Source: Bradyrhizobium sp.
GTDB taxonomy: Bacteria > Pseudomonadota > Alphaproteobacteria > Rhizobiales > Xanthobacteraceae
Reading direction: 5' to 3'
DNA: 64,000 nt
Assembly: GCF_016213215.1 (NCBI RefSeq)
Contig: NZ_JACRAW010000097.1
Span: 1 to 64,000 of the forward strand
Positions 26,035-35,439 of this stretch are shown piece by piece. The notes below the pieces were generated by a model that was not told where the DNA came from, did no database searches, and was given only the letters and a program-made list of their open reading frames with translations. Numbering within the stretch: position 1 is the stretch's first letter; each line of letters opens with the position of its first letter. The position numbers were made by a program, and so were the translations under genes.

Positions 26035-27035
26035 TGCGTCGTGAACCACATCCTTTCGCGCGTTTCATAAATATCCTCGGTCGGGGTAAGACCAAGACGC
26101 GCTCGCTGACGATCGAAGAAGCCGAAGTCGCCATGCGGATGATCCTCGCCGGCGAGGTGCTGCCGGAGCAACTCGGCGCATTCCTGATGCTGCTCAGGGT
26201 CAAGGAGGAAAGCCCGGAGGAAATCGCCGGCTTCGTTCGTGCTGTTCGCGCTCAAACGCGAATGCCGCGTGTAACGGTCGATGTCGATTGGCCGACCTAC
26301 GCCGGCAAGCGCCGGCAATTGCCGTGGTTTCTGCTGGCGGCCTTGGCGCTCGCGCGCAGTGGCCGGCGTGTCGTGATGCACGGGGTCGAAGGCCATACCG
26401 AGGGGCGGATCTATGCAAGGGAAGCACTCGTCCGTCTTGGCGTGCGCGTCGCGCATGATCTCGATGACGCCGTGCGCCTGATCGAGAAAAGCAACTTTGC
26501 CTATCTGCCGCTGGAGCAGATGAGCCCGAAGCTGGCCGAACTGTTTGAACTCAGGCCCATTCTGGGATTGCGTTCGCCGGTTCACACGCTGGCACGTCTG
26601 CTAAATCCGTTCGATGCTCCCTGTTCGCTGCATTCCGTCTTTCATCCCGGCTATCTGGCTATCCATCGCGATGCGGCACAGCTTCTTGGCCAACCGCGCA
26701 TGTCCGTATTCCGCGGCGAGGGCGGCGAGATCGAGCGCCGCCCGAACAAGCCATGCGAGGTGATCACCTTGCAGGATGGTGTCGTAAACGATGAGCTTTG
26801 GCCGCCGACCATGACCGATCCGCGGCTGGCGCCGGATGAGAGCATGGATCTCGACCGGCTTGGCGCGTTGTGGCGCGGCGACATCGTCGAGGCGTATGCC
26901 GAAGCAGCCGTCACCGGTACGTTGGCAATTGCGCTTAGGACCTTGGGAGAAGCTTCCAATCCCGAAAACGCCCAGGCGCAGGCAGAAAGCCTGTGGAACG
27001 CACGTGACAGGGGCCGCCTTCTGGCGGCGGCGTGA
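26031..27035 (+). CDS. TrpD2/YbiB-like glycosyltransferase-family protein
   Basis: This 334-residue protein resembles anthranilate phosphoribosyltransferase-like proteins of the YbiB/TrpD2 group. It has an N-terminal helical domain (TIEEAEVAMRMILAGEVLPEQLGAFL, read in parts) and the RVVMHGVEGHTEGR segment in place of the PRPP loop. AAGGAG lies 9 bases before GTG 26031, and it overlaps dsrP. YbiB binds nucleic acids in E. coli and is not a biosynthetic enzyme. Its place between dsrP and dsrN in one operon suggests a link to sulfur oxidation, but no mechanism is known. Confidence 0.8.
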   Translation: MMRREPHPFARFINILGRGKTKTRSLTIEEAEVAMRMILAGEVLPEQLGAFLMLLRVKEESPEEIAGFVRAVRAQTRMPRVTVDVDWPTYAGKRRQLPWFLLAALALARSGRRVVMHGVEGHTEGRIYAREALVRLGVRVAHDLDDAVRLIEKSNFAYLPLEQMSPKLAELFELRPILGLRSPVHTLARLLNPFDAPCSLHSVFHPGYLAIHRDAAQLLGQPRMSVFRGEGGEIERRPNKPCEVITLQDGVVNDELWPPTMTDPRLAPDESMDLDRLGALWRGDIVEAYAEAAVTGTLAIALRTLGEASNPENAQAQAESLWNARDRGRLLAAA

Positions 27036-27038
27036 CGG

Positions 27039-28490
27039 ATGGCCCGGCTGTTCATTTCCGCAACCCACAAATCTTCGGGCAAGACCACGGTATCGATCGG
27101 CCTTGCAGGAGCGCTCGCCGCGCGTGGTCTGTCGGTTCAAACCTTCAAGAAAGGCCCGGACTATATCGATCCGATGTGGCTGGCGCGGGCGAGCGGCCGT
27201 CCCTGCTTCAATCTCGACTTCAATACCCAAAGGGAAACCGAGATATTGAGCACCTTTCGGAGTCGGTCCCGCGGCAGCGATATCGCGCTGGTCGAAGGCA
27301 ACCTGGGCCTACACGACGGGGTCGATATCGCCGGAGCAGATTCCAGTGCGGCCTTGGCGCGCCTGCTCCGCACGCCTGTGGTTCTGGTGGTGGACACCAT
27401 GGGAATCTCGCGGGGAATTGCGCCGCTGGTGTTGGGTCACACCGCGTTCGATCGTTCGATCGACATCGCCGGCGTGATCCTGAACAAGGTCGGCGGCGCG
27501 CGGCAGGAAACCAAAATCCGTCAGGCGCTGGAGCGCTACGCCGATGTGCCGGTGCTGGGCGCGATCGGCCGCGACAACGCGCTGGCGGTCACCGAAAGGC
27601 ATCTCGGCCTGACCACGCCCGCCGAAGATTGCGACTATGACAGCAAGCTCGCGCACATGCGCGAGGTGGTTGCGCGCAACGTCGATCTGGACCGCGTGAT
27701 CGAGATAGCCGCCGCGGCGGGATCTCCCGCTGGCCCCGCTGTCGTCGATACGCCAGCCGCGCACGACGTTCGCATTGCGGTGGCCCGGGATGCGGCCTTC
27801 GGCTTCTACTACACCGATGATTTCGAAGCGCTGGAGCGGGCCGGGGCCGAGCTTGTCTTTATCGACCTCCTTCATGACGTGAAGCTCCCGCCGGTAGACG
27901 CCCTCTACATCGGTGGCGGCTTTCCCGAAACACAGGCCGCCAAGCTCGCCGCCAACCATTCCATGCGGGCCCAAATGCGGGACGCGATCCTCGACGGTTT
28001 GCCGACCTATGCCGAATGTGGCGGTCTGATGTATCTGACCCGTTCGATCTCCTTCCGCGGCGAAGTCCACGAGATGGTTGGAGTCGTACCGGCCGATACG
28101 GTCGTGGGCGATCGCCCGGAGGGACGGGGTCTCGTCGTTCTCGATGAGACGGCAGACGCTCCCTGGCCATTCCGGCCGGAGCGCGCGTCAATTCCGGCCC
28201 ACGAGTTTCACTATGGAGCACTGCGGAACATCGATCCGGCGTGCCGCTTCGCCTACCGAATGAAACGCGGATATGGCGTGGATGGCGACCATGACGGGAT
28301 CGTCGTCCATAACCTGCTGGCGAGCTTTAGCCACTTGCGCGACACCTCGCGCCATCGCTGGGCGCGGCGGTTCGTGGCTTTCGTGCGAAAAGCGCATAGT
28401 GGTGCCAGGAAGCCCGGTGCGGAACGGGGCAAATTGCCGCCCAGTGGCGCTAACGCCGCTTATGACTGCGATTTCGGAGAGTATCGATGA
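27039..28490 (+). CDS. dsrN: DsrN, cobyrinate a,c-diamide synthase-like amidotransferase
   Basis: This 483-residue CobB/CbiA-family protein has a P-loop near the start ([13 protein letters not shown]) and a C-terminal type I glutaminase domain with the nucleophile cysteine in [10 protein letters not shown]. DsrN proteins amidate siroheme to the siroamide form used by DsrAB. It starts 3 bases after the previous stop and its end overlaps the methyltransferase gene, in keeping with dedicated cofactor production for DsrAB. Confidence 0.92.
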   Translation: MARLFISATHKSSGKTTVSIGLAGALAARGLSVQTFKKGPDYIDPMWLARASGRPCFNLDFNTQRETEILSTFRSRSRGSDIALVEGNLGLHDGVDIAGADSSAALARLLRTPVVLVVDTMGISRGIAPLVLGHTAFDRSIDIAGVILNKVGGARQETKIRQALERYADVPVLGAIGRDNALAVTERHLGLTTPAEDCDYDSKLAHMREVVARNVDLDRVIEIAAAAGSPAGPAVVDTPAAHDVRIAVARDAAFGFYYTDDFEALERAGAELVFIDLLHDVKLPPVDALYIGGGFPETQAAKLAANHSMRAQMRDAILDGLPTYAECGGLMYLTRSISFRGEVHEMVGVVPADTVVGDRPEGRGLVVLDETADAPWPFRPERASIPAHEFHYGALRNIDPACRFAYRMKRGYGVDGDHDGIVVHNLLASFSHLRDTSRHRWARRFVAFVRKAHSGARKPGAERGKLPPSGANAAYDCDFGEYR

Positions 28491-29509
28491 AACATCTGTC
28501 CCTGCTCACGGCCCGGAAGCAAGAAGAGCTCCCAGCGAGCACTGGCGTCCTCGCTGCCCGGCGTGCCGCCGAGGCACTGCTGGAGCTTGAGCGCGAATGC
28601 GGCGAGACCGTCGAACCATCGGTGGGCGAAGTCTATCTGGTCGGCGCCGGGCCCGGGGATCCGGACCTGCTCACCATTCGCGCACTGCGCCTGATGCAGA
28701 AGGCTGATGTGGTCGTCTACGACCGGCTGGTCGATCCGGCGATACTGGACCTGATCCGAGGCGATGCCGAGCGCATCTATGTCGGCAAGCGGCGCAGTGA
28801 CCACGCGCTTCCGCAGGAGGAGATCAGCAAACTGCTGGCGCGTCTCGCGAGCGAAGGCAAGCGTGTGCTGCGGCTGAAGGGCGGTGATCCCTTTATTTTC
28901 GGTCGCGGTGGTGAAGAGATCGAGACACTTGCCGAGCGCGGGATTCCGTTTCAGGTCTGCCCGGGCATCACGGCGGCGGCGGGGTGCTCCGCCTATTCGG
29001 GAATTCCGCTGACCCATCGCGATCACGCCCATGCCTGTATCTTTGTCACCGCCCAGGGCAAGAACGGAGCCGTCGATCTGGACTGGAATGTGCTGCTGCA
29101 GCCCCGGCAGACTGTGGCGATCTACATGGGGCTGACCCATCTCGGCGAACTGATGCGTGAGTTCATCGCCCGAGGTGCCGACCCCGAATCTCCGGCTGCG
29201 GTCGTGGACAACGGGACAAGGCGGGGTCAGCGCGTGGTCACGGGTACGTTGACCACCCTGGCAGCGAAGGCGCGGGAAGCCGGATTACGCGGCCCGACGG
29301 TCATCATCGTCGGTTCGGTGGTCTCCCTGCGCGATAAGCTCAACTGGTTTTCCCCCGAACTGCCAGATACGGCCGATGATCTAGATGCGGGTGTTCGCGG
29401 CACGGCTGCCATGCCGGACATCGAGAAAGAACGCGTGAGGGCGGCGTTGCAGTCTCCAGTACCTCGCCGCCGGGCACGCAGCAGGCGGGGTGAGTGTTTC
29501 CTCGCCTAA
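28487..29509 (+). CDS. cobA: Uroporphyrinogen-III C-methyltransferase
   Basis: This 340-residue SUMT enzyme makes precorrin-2, the first committed step to siroheme. Motifs include [12 protein letters not shown], the VVYDRLVDP segment and the [17 protein letters not shown] loop (read in parts). About 45 extra N-terminal residues precede the enzyme core and about 25 basic residues follow it. It overlaps dsrN by an ATGA, so siroheme supply is co-expressed with the reductase. Confidence 0.93.
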   Translation: MKHLSLLTARKQEELPASTGVLAARRAAEALLELERECGETVEPSVGEVYLVGAGPGDPDLLTIRALRLMQKADVVVYDRLVDPAILDLIRGDAERIYVGKRRSDHALPQEEISKLLARLASEGKRVLRLKGGDPFIFGRGGEEIETLAERGIPFQVCPGITAAAGCSAYSGIPLTHRDHAHACIFVTAQGKNGAVDLDWNVLLQPRQTVAIYMGLTHLGELMREFIARGADPESPAAVVDNGTRRGQRVVTGTLTTLAAKAREAGLRGPTVIIVGSVVSLRDKLNWFSPELPDTADDLDAGVRGTAAMPDIEKERVRAALQSPVPRRRARSRRGECFLA

Positions 29510-29516
29510 GATGGCC

Positions 29517-30425
29517 CTATGATGGGGACTCCGCACCGGGGATTTTGAGCAGCGAGCGAGCCGCCAGGGACAGATACCGTTCCTTGTGCTTGATCGAGTA
29601 AAAGCGTCGTTTGGCGAGCTCCAAAGGCAGAGCGACCAGCGTGCCTGATCGTATCGAGCTATCGGCCACGAGTTGCGACATGATCGCGAGGCCGGCACCG
29701 GCTTCGACCGCAGCACGAACCGACTCGTTGGAGGGAAGCTCCAGCGCGATCCGGCGTTCGCTCAATCGCACGCCGAACTTCCTTAGAGCGGCTTCGAACG
29801 CCTCACGCGTTCCCGAGCCCGCCTCACGTGCCACCCACGGGACGGTCGTAAGCCAGGCGGCATCCGGTTTGCGCGGAATCTTAATGTTAGGCGCGGCAAC
29901 GATGACCAAGTGGTCCTCATCCACCGCGCGTGTCGTCAGCGAGGCGTCGCGCACCTCTCCTTCGACAAAACCAAGGTCGACTTCACCCGCAGCTACAAGC
30001 GCCGCGACCTCCTGCGTATTGCCAATCATGAGTTGCAGCGAAACACCAGGATAGCTCTGAATGAAACGATGAAGACGCGGCGGCAGCCAGTAATTGCCAA
30101 CCGTCTGGCTTGCGGCAAGCGACAGTGATCCGATCTTCAGCTCCGCAAGGTCGGCAAGCACCTGCTCGGTCGCTCTGCTGCGTGCCAACAGCTCCTTTGC
30201 TTCTTCGAGGAATGTCTTGCCAGCCGCAGTGAGCGCGATGCGCCGCCCAAGCCGGTCGAACAGCCGGATGCCGTGCCGGTTCTCGAGGGAGGAGATGGCC
30301 GCGCTGACCGCCGACTGTGTCCGGTTCAAGGCCGCCGCGGCCTGCGTAATGTGCTGGCGCTCAGCGACTGCAATGAATATTCGCAACTGTTCGAGGGTCA
30401 ACGCAGGCTTCCTGGCCGCCCGCAT
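29517..30425 (-). CDS. LysR-family transcriptional regulator
   Basis: This 302-residue regulator has the N-terminal winged helix (TLEQLRIFIAVAERQHITQA, then ALNRTQSAVSAAISSLE) and a periplasmic-binding-like effector domain. It lies downstream of the yeiH-like exporter on the same strand and ends 7 bases from the convergent cobA stop. LysR proteins next to YeiH exporters usually control them in response to sulfur anions or cysteine intermediates. It could also control sirB or the dsr operon, which is inference. Confidence 0.92.
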   Translation of the reverse strand: MRAARKPALTLEQLRIFIAVAERQHITQAAAALNRTQSAVSAAISSLENRHGIRLFDRLGRRIALTAAGKTFLEEAKELLARSRATEQVLADLAELKIGSLSLAASQTVGNYWLPPRLHRFIQSYPGVSLQLMIGNTQEVAALVAAGEVDLGFVEGEVRDASLTTRAVDEDHLVIVAAPNIKIPRKPDAAWLTTVPWVAREAGSGTREAFEAALRKFGVRLSERRIALELPSNESVRAAVEAGAGLAIMSQLVADSSIRSGTLVALPLELAKRRFYSIKHKERYLSLAARSLLKIPGAESPS

Positions 30426-30517
30426 TGCGCAGGCTCAATCAAGCTCAGGCAAAACTGCCCGGCCTCTAGCCTTCATATCACCCGACCGCGCTGAAGTCTC
30501 CGGTTGCCTGTCGTCCG

Positions 30518-31588
30518 TCAGGTGAACCAGCGGATCATGGCCAGCGTCGTCAAGCTTATGAACAGGGTCGAGAACAGGCCAACCAGCAGGGGGCGGACGC
30601 CTTTCGACCTGATGTGGCGGATATCGGTATGCACGCCCATGGCGGACATCGCCATAGAGAGCAGGAAAGCGGTCGCAGTCGAAATCGCGGTCATATGATC
30701 GCGCACGAAAAGGGCCGCTGTGTCGATCAGGCCACCGTCGGTATGCGGCATGGCGATGAAACTGGCCACCCCAACCATCGCAAGAAAGCCGACGAGAAAC
30801 CAGGGAAATGGAGGACGCGCCTTCCCGTGCGCATGGCCAAAACCGAGGCGGAAGCCCATTTGCCCCAGCAGAATGATCACCGGCGCCATCATGGCCACGC
30901 GCGTCAGCTTGGCGATGGTGCCTGTTCGCAGGGCATCGGGGCCGCCATCAAATGCCGTTGCCACCACCTGCGCGACCTCGTGGATCGAGGCGCCGGCCCA
31001 CAGGCCGAAGTCGTGCGGTGAAAGGTGCAGGAAGCCATTGATGATCGGATAGAGAAAGATCGAGGCTGTGCCGAAAAGCGTAATGCTGGCGATCGCATAA
31101 GCAGCGTCCTCGTCATCGCCCTGCACGGCAGCCTTGGCTGCGATGATTGCCGATGCGCCGCAGATCGAGGTGCCAACACCGATGAGAAGGGACAGCCCGC
31201 GAGGGACGCCGAGCGCCGTTCCGATCGGCACAGTAACGAACAGGGTCGTCACCAGGCCGACCGCAATCAGGGCGATGCCGGCGCCGCCGACCTCGGTAGC
31301 CTGTTGCGCTGTAATTTGCAGACCAAGCAGAACAATGGAAAAACGCAAGATCCGGCGCAAGGAGAATGCCACGCCTTCGGATGCTGCTGCCGGCATCCCG
31401 ATGACATTGCGCATCAGCATGCCCAGCAGGATCGCCATGATCATCTGGTAATTCTTCAAGAATCCAACGTTGTGCGACGCGAGATAGGCGATGAGGGCAA
31501 TGCCCACGGTAATCGCAAGACCGGGCGCGAGTACAAGGACCGTGTTCTTCGGTGCCTGCGCGCGGGCGTCGACGATGACGCTCGACAT
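30518..31588 (-). CDS. YeiH-type putative sulfate (sulfite) exporter
   Basis: This 356-residue membrane protein has about ten helices. Segments such as LLGMLMRNVIGMP, GVGTSICGASAIIA and GASIHEVAQVVATAF are typical of the YeiH (UPF0324) family, which is annotated as putative sulfate exporters. A GGAG precedes the ATG. Beside a pathway that produces sulfite in the cytoplasm, export of sulfite or sulfate is a reasonable role. Direct transport data for the family are thin. Confidence 0.88.
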   Translation of the reverse strand: MSSVIVDARAQAPKNTVLVLAPGLAITVGIALIAYLASHNVGFLKNYQMIMAILLGMLMRNVIGMPAAASEGVAFSLRRILRFSIVLLGLQITAQQATEVGGAGIALIAVGLVTTLFVTVPIGTALGVPRGLSLLIGVGTSICGASAIIAAKAAVQGDDEDAAYAIASITLFGTASIFLYPIINGFLHLSPHDFGLWAGASIHEVAQVVATAFDGGPDALRTGTIAKLTRVAMMAPVIILLGQMGFRLGFGHAHGKARPPFPWFLVGFLAMVGVASFIAMPHTDGGLIDTAALFVRDHMTAISTATAFLLSMAMSAMGVHTDIRHIRSKGVRPLLVGLFSTLFISLTTLAMIRWFT

Positions 31589-31655
31589 TGGTGGCTCCTG
31601 TCTGGTCGATCAGGTCACACACTTGATGCCGGATTACACTAAACCAATCCAATTC

Positions 31656-31741
31656 ATTATATGGATCGATTTGATCGATTCTATCGAATACTGGAAGGTC
31701 GCTTGATTTCTCTAGGTATCATGATATTCATTTATATGAAT
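31656..31741 (-). promoter_or_regulatory. Putative yeiH promoter with LysR-type inverted repeat
   Basis: Reading on the minus strand, a perfect TATAAT (31661-31656) lies about 70 bases before the yeiH start with no good -35 box, as in activator-dependent promoters. Upstream, ATTCAT (31726-31731) and ATGAAT (31736-31741) form a perfect inverted repeat with a 4-base spacer, and ATCGAT-rich repeats fill 31663-31690. The same gap drives the divergent chelatase gene, so one LysR protein could serve both. Confidence 0.45.
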
Positions 31742-31803
31742 GAAATGTACCATAGCCGGAGAACGTAGTTGCGCATCCGGCAATTCTCTACCTGGATCAG
31801 CCG

Positions 31804-32559
31804 TTGATTGTATCTGATGACACTTCTCATCCGGGCCTGCTGATCGCGGCTCATGGCGAGCGGACGGCGGGAGCGGCCAACGAAGGCACCTTTCGCATCG
31901 CCCGGGCCTTGGCTGATCAAGGACTGGCGTCTGAGGTCGTCGTCGGCTTCATCCGCGGCGTGCCGAGCATCAAGGATGCCCTGGGGGCGGTGACGGCTTC
32001 GAACCTTCTGGTGTATCCCCTGTTTGTGGCCAACGGGTATTTTACCCGGGATCGCCTGGTTCAGCTATTGGATGAGGCGAACGGTCAAGGTCGGAAGGTA
32101 GAGGTGATGGCGCCGCTCGGGCTCGATCCTGGACTGCCGGACTTGGTGCTGAATTTTGCGCGACGCGCGGCGTGCGAGCGCGGTTTCGTTCCCCACGCGT
32201 GCAGGGTCGTCCTGCTTGCTCACGGCTCAAGAAAGAATTGCCGGTCTCGGAATTCAACGGAACAAATGGCACGAGCGCTCGAAGTCTACGCTGAATTCAG
32301 GAGTGTCCACACCGCATTCCTGGAGGAACCGCCGTCTCTCAGCGCCGTGGCCGCGTCGATCGAAGGGCCAGTTGTCGTCGTGGGAATGTTCTCAGGCGAG
32401 GGGCTGCACGGGGCCAAAGATGCCCCGCGGCTGGTTTCCGAACTGGACCGTAAGGATGTCGCGTTTGCAGGAGTGATCGGGAATGCCAGCGGCATTGAGC
32501 ACCTGATTGCCCGATCGGTTCAGAATGCGCTTCATCAGAATTCGCGCCAAAGACACTGA
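31804..32559 (+). CDS. SirB/CbiX-like sirohydrochlorin chelatase
   Basis: This 251-residue two-domain protein repeats the CbiX motif twice: LLIAAHGERTAGA near residue 14 and VVLLAHGSRKN near residue 140. Such proteins insert ferrous iron or cobalt into sirohydrochlorin. Near cobA and dsrN, iron insertion for siroheme is the likely role. The TTG start has no clear ribosome-binding site, and a CTG at 31792 is in frame. The N-terminal motif reads HGE rather than HGS, which may affect metal choice. Confidence 0.78.
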   Translation: MIVSDDTSHPGLLIAAHGERTAGAANEGTFRIARALADQGLASEVVVGFIRGVPSIKDALGAVTASNLLVYPLFVANGYFTRDRLVQLLDEANGQGRKVEVMAPLGLDPGLPDLVLNFARRAACERGFVPHACRVVLLAHGSRKNCRSRNSTEQMARALEVYAEFRSVHTAFLEEPPSLSAVAASIEGPVVVVGMFSGEGLHGAKDAPRLVSELDRKDVAFAGVIGNASGIEHLIARSVQNALHQNSRQRH

Positions 32560-32892
32560 AGCCTGTGCTCAAGACCCGTGCCCCGCGATGCCGAAGTGTG
32601 GCGGAGCAGCAGGACAACGGGCACCGGCACGACGGCGTACATCATCAGACGGAAATCGTCGGAGTACACGATAGCCGCCGCCTGCGGTAGCCTGAGGATC
32701 CATGAATGCCCGGGCAATCACGTTCGTCAGCGCGGGGTGGAGATGCTGGACGGAGCGCGGAACGGGGTTGATGTTTTCTGCGATCGAGGCATGCATCATG
32801 CTCGTATAGCGCAGCAACACAAACCCGGTGACCGAGATGCCGACGCTCGAGCCGATGGGACGCAGCGCCTCTGCGATCCCAAAACGAAGCAA
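32535..32892 (-). pseudogene. Remnant of a DHA2-type MFS drug exporter
   Basis: Two minus-strand frames carry pieces of one C-terminal region. The first (to about 32660) reads LRPIGSSVGISVTGFVLLRY and then NPVPRSVQHL. The second, shifted by a frame, reads YSDDFRLMMYAVVPVPVVLL. This is the order seen in EmrB/DHA2 transporters, where the last helix follows an AYxDxFxxM segment. The N-terminal 400 residues are gone. The end overlaps the chelatase gene. Confidence 0.6.
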
Positions 32893-32964
32893 CGCGATCC
32901 GATTCGCGCGGTACGCTGCCGGTGCAGATATCTCACCGCTAAACGAACACGGGCCGTCGATCGC

Positions 32965-33498
32965 CTATTTGATGAGTTCGATTGCCTGTCGGAATCTTGA
33001 ATGTTCGGCAGTCCGAAGCCACTCGAAGACCACCATCTCGGTCGTGACGATCTCCGCGCCATGACGCTCCATGCGTCGGATCGCGGCTTCCTTGTCCTCC
33101 GGGCGACGCGAGCCGAGGGCGTCGCGCACCACGTAGGTCTTCCGGGACGCCTGCAGCAGGCCGAGCACCGTCTGCTGGACGCAGACATGAGACTCGCATC
33201 CGGCGATGACGACATGCGCGTCGGCTGGGATGCGGTCGAGAAAGCCGTCTTCCCTGCAAGCGTCGAAGAACTGCTTGTGGACCAGCCGGTCCTGCTCGAC
33301 GGGCACGTCCTCGACAGTCGCCCCCAGGCCCCTTGCGTTCTGTTCGGTGAACAGGCGCGGGACGCCGAGCAGCTTCGCCGCCCCGATGAGACGGTTCGCG
33401 TTCCTGATCGCCGCCGCTCCTTCGTGGATGGCCGGCATCAGGCGGAACTGGAAGTCGACGACCAGGAGAAGAGAGCGCTCGGGGGCGATGGTCAGCAT
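32965..33498 (-). CDS. Isochorismatase-like cysteine hydrolase
   Basis: This 177-residue protein starts MLTIAPERSLLLVVDFQFRL. The catalytic triad of the family is visible: Asp in VVDFQ, Lys in DRLVHKQFFDA and Cys in AGCESHVCVQQT. Members hydrolyse amides or isochorismate-type ethers. The substrate here is unknown. The start at 33498 has GGAAGAG upstream, and the longer frame has no support. It stands alone between decayed regions. Confidence 0.85.
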   Translation of the reverse strand: MLTIAPERSLLLVVDFQFRLMPAIHEGAAAIRNANRLIGAAKLLGVPRLFTEQNARGLGATVEDVPVEQDRLVHKQFFDACREDGFLDRIPADAHVVIAGCESHVCVQQTVLGLLQASRKTYVVRDALGSRRPEDKEAAIRRMERHGAEIVTTEMVVFEWLRTAEHSRFRQAIELIK

Positions 33499-34433
33499 AA
33501 TCTCACTCTTCCGAGAGGTGAGCGGTACGGTCTCCTTGACCGTCGCTTTTCGAGCATCTGCCCTCGAATCCTCAACACAAATTTCAACAGTGCAAAAAAG
33601 TCTAACAGCGTTCAATTATTCGAACAAGGGTGAGGAGCATTCTGCCAGCGTCGGGCGCCGACTGCCGGAATCTCTTCTCGTCTGCGAGTCCTTCGTGAAC
33701 GGAAACGCGGTAACGAGCGTCGCCGACGAGCCGCTGTTCGCGCGTGCGCTAAACGGCATCCATCCATCAACGAAGCCGAACGGACGACCGTCGATGGGAA
33801 AGCGTACGCCACGTTTGTGGAGCGGATGAGAACCGGTTCGACATCTTCGGCACGCTGCCGACGTCATCGATGATGACCGGATCGAGGACGACGAAGAGGA
33901 AGAGCTCGAGGGGCGGCTGAGGGATAGACAGAGCGGCGGACCAGAGCGAACGCGTTCGAACTCAGATACGCCGGCGACGTGACCCCGAAGGGCGATCGCT
34001 GGGAGCTCTGCTCTCTATAGGGGGTAATGACAATCTTGCTATCTGCGAATTTGAGTATAGGTGTCATTTGCGACTATTCGGTCGCTGCCCCGCGCGCCTC
34101 GCGAAAGTCTGTCGGTCATCGGATCCTCCGCGAATTTACAGAATTCACGAATTTGCACGGCGCGAGGTCCATGCTGTGACACGATGACATCTTTACAATG
34201 TAATGGCGCTCACTGGCTTCTCGACAAGTAGATATTGTCACGTCCATTCTGGCGTACTCGAAAAGCGCCGTCCCAAGGATGGTTTGAAGCGGCTGCGACT
34301 TGCATGCACCTGAAAGTGGCATGCACGCATGCCGCGAGTAGGGCAACTGCGGCTTCCCAGCAGGCCCGATTGGTCGTTGCAGCGTGTGCACGCCAGGATT
34401 TGGGCGGCGAATTGGTAAGTGGGGAGCCATCGG
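33499..34433. other. 935-base stretch without a recognisable gene
   Basis: No frame on either strand shows a family resemblance together with a plausible start. The part 34020-34250 is clearly more AT-rich than the flanks and probably holds the promoter of the rnf operon. I see no complete FNR/FixK, NifA or sigma-54 site. An acidic frame near 33870-33980 could be the tail of a lost gene. Confidence 0.5.
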
Positions 34434-35312
34434 GTGGAGCAGTTCGCCGTCGTCGGCATCGCTGGTGGTTTCATGGCCGGGCTGGGCACCCTGCTGGCCG
34501 GGATGCTGGCCGTAGCTAACCGGCGTCTTTTCGTTCACGAGGACCCGCGGATCGACGCGGTGGAGGCGTTACTCCCCAAGAGCAATTGCGGCGCTTGCGG
34601 CATGGCCGGCTGCCGCAACTTCGCGGAGCAGGCGGTCGCCGGCGACGCCGCGCCAGCGCAATGCACCGTGAGCAGCCCGGCGCAAACGGCGGCCATTGCG
34701 GCGTTGCTGGGCGTGGCTGTCGGCGAAGTTGATAAGCGCGTGGCGCGCCTGGCCTGCGCCGGCGGCCGCCATGTGGCCTTTTTACGCGCGCGGTACGTAG
34801 GCCTGTCCACATGCCGCGCGGCGGCGGTGGTCAGCGGTGGCGGCAAGGAATGCGTCTGGGGCTGCCTGGGGCTGGGCGATTGTACGACCGTGTGCACGCA
34901 GGGCGCCATCACCCTCGACATGCACGGCCTTCCCACGGTGGACATGGACAAGTGCACCGCCTGCAACGATTGCGTCGAGGTTTGCCCAAAGGGACTGTTG
35001 TCGCTGCAGTTGGTCAAGCACCGGCTGTGGGTGGCCTGCCACAACCGGGCCGAGGGCGACTTGGCCGAGGCCGCGTGCGAAGTGGCCTGCACCGCCTGCG
35101 GCAAGTGCGTGACCGATGCCGCGCCGGGCCTGCTGACCGTGCGCGACAACCTGGTCGACATCGATCCTGCGCGCATCGGCGAAGCCCGCCGTGAGGCGAT
35201 CGACCGCTGCGCGACCGGCGCCATTGTCTGGTACGACGACGCCGGCCAGCCGCAGCGCGGCGTGGCTGCCAAGAAGATCCTGCGCCAGGGCGCGCTCCCG
35301 CTGCGGAGCTGA
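34434..35312 (+). CDS. rnfB: Rnf complex subunit B
   Basis: This 292-residue iron-sulfur protein has one N-terminal membrane helix (AVVGIAGGFMAGLGTLLAG), then the CGACGMAGC cluster site, a CVWGCLGLGDC motif and two ferredoxin motifs (CTACNDCVEVCP and CTACGKCV). RnfB is the ferredoxin-facing subunit. GTG 34434 was chosen because GGGGAG lies 7 bases upstream. An in-frame GTG at 34419 is weaker. It opens an operon that runs to apbE. RnfA, usually first, is encoded at the other end. Confidence 0.92.
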   Translation: MEQFAVVGIAGGFMAGLGTLLAGMLAVANRRLFVHEDPRIDAVEALLPKSNCGACGMAGCRNFAEQAVAGDAAPAQCTVSSPAQTAAIAALLGVAVGEVDKRVARLACAGGRHVAFLRARYVGLSTCRAAAVVSGGGKECVWGCLGLGDCTTVCTQGAITLDMHGLPTVDMDKCTACNDCVEVCPKGLLSLQLVKHRLWVACHNRAEGDLAEAACEVACTACGKCVTDAAPGLLTVRDNLVDIDPARIGEARREAIDRCATGAIVWYDDAGQPQRGVAAKKILRQGALPLRS

Positions 35313-35439
35313 GACCGGATGGAGAGCCCGCGATGCGCCTGAAGAACTTGCAACGGCGTCGAAGTGAAATGAACGCAATGCCGGATTGCACGGCAACAGC
35401 CCCGCAGCTGCGCATCTCTTGCGCACAAAGGACACGACC

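Noticed and set aside
33616..33867. Minus-strand 83-codon frame in the gap before rnfB
   Set aside because: It has no ribosome-binding site, no family resemblance and an overlapping frame of similar length.
34173..34187. TGT-N9-ACA resembling a NifA upstream activator site before rnfB
   Set aside because: The NifA site needs a 10-base spacer, and no sigma-54 -24/-12 pair with correct spacing was found.
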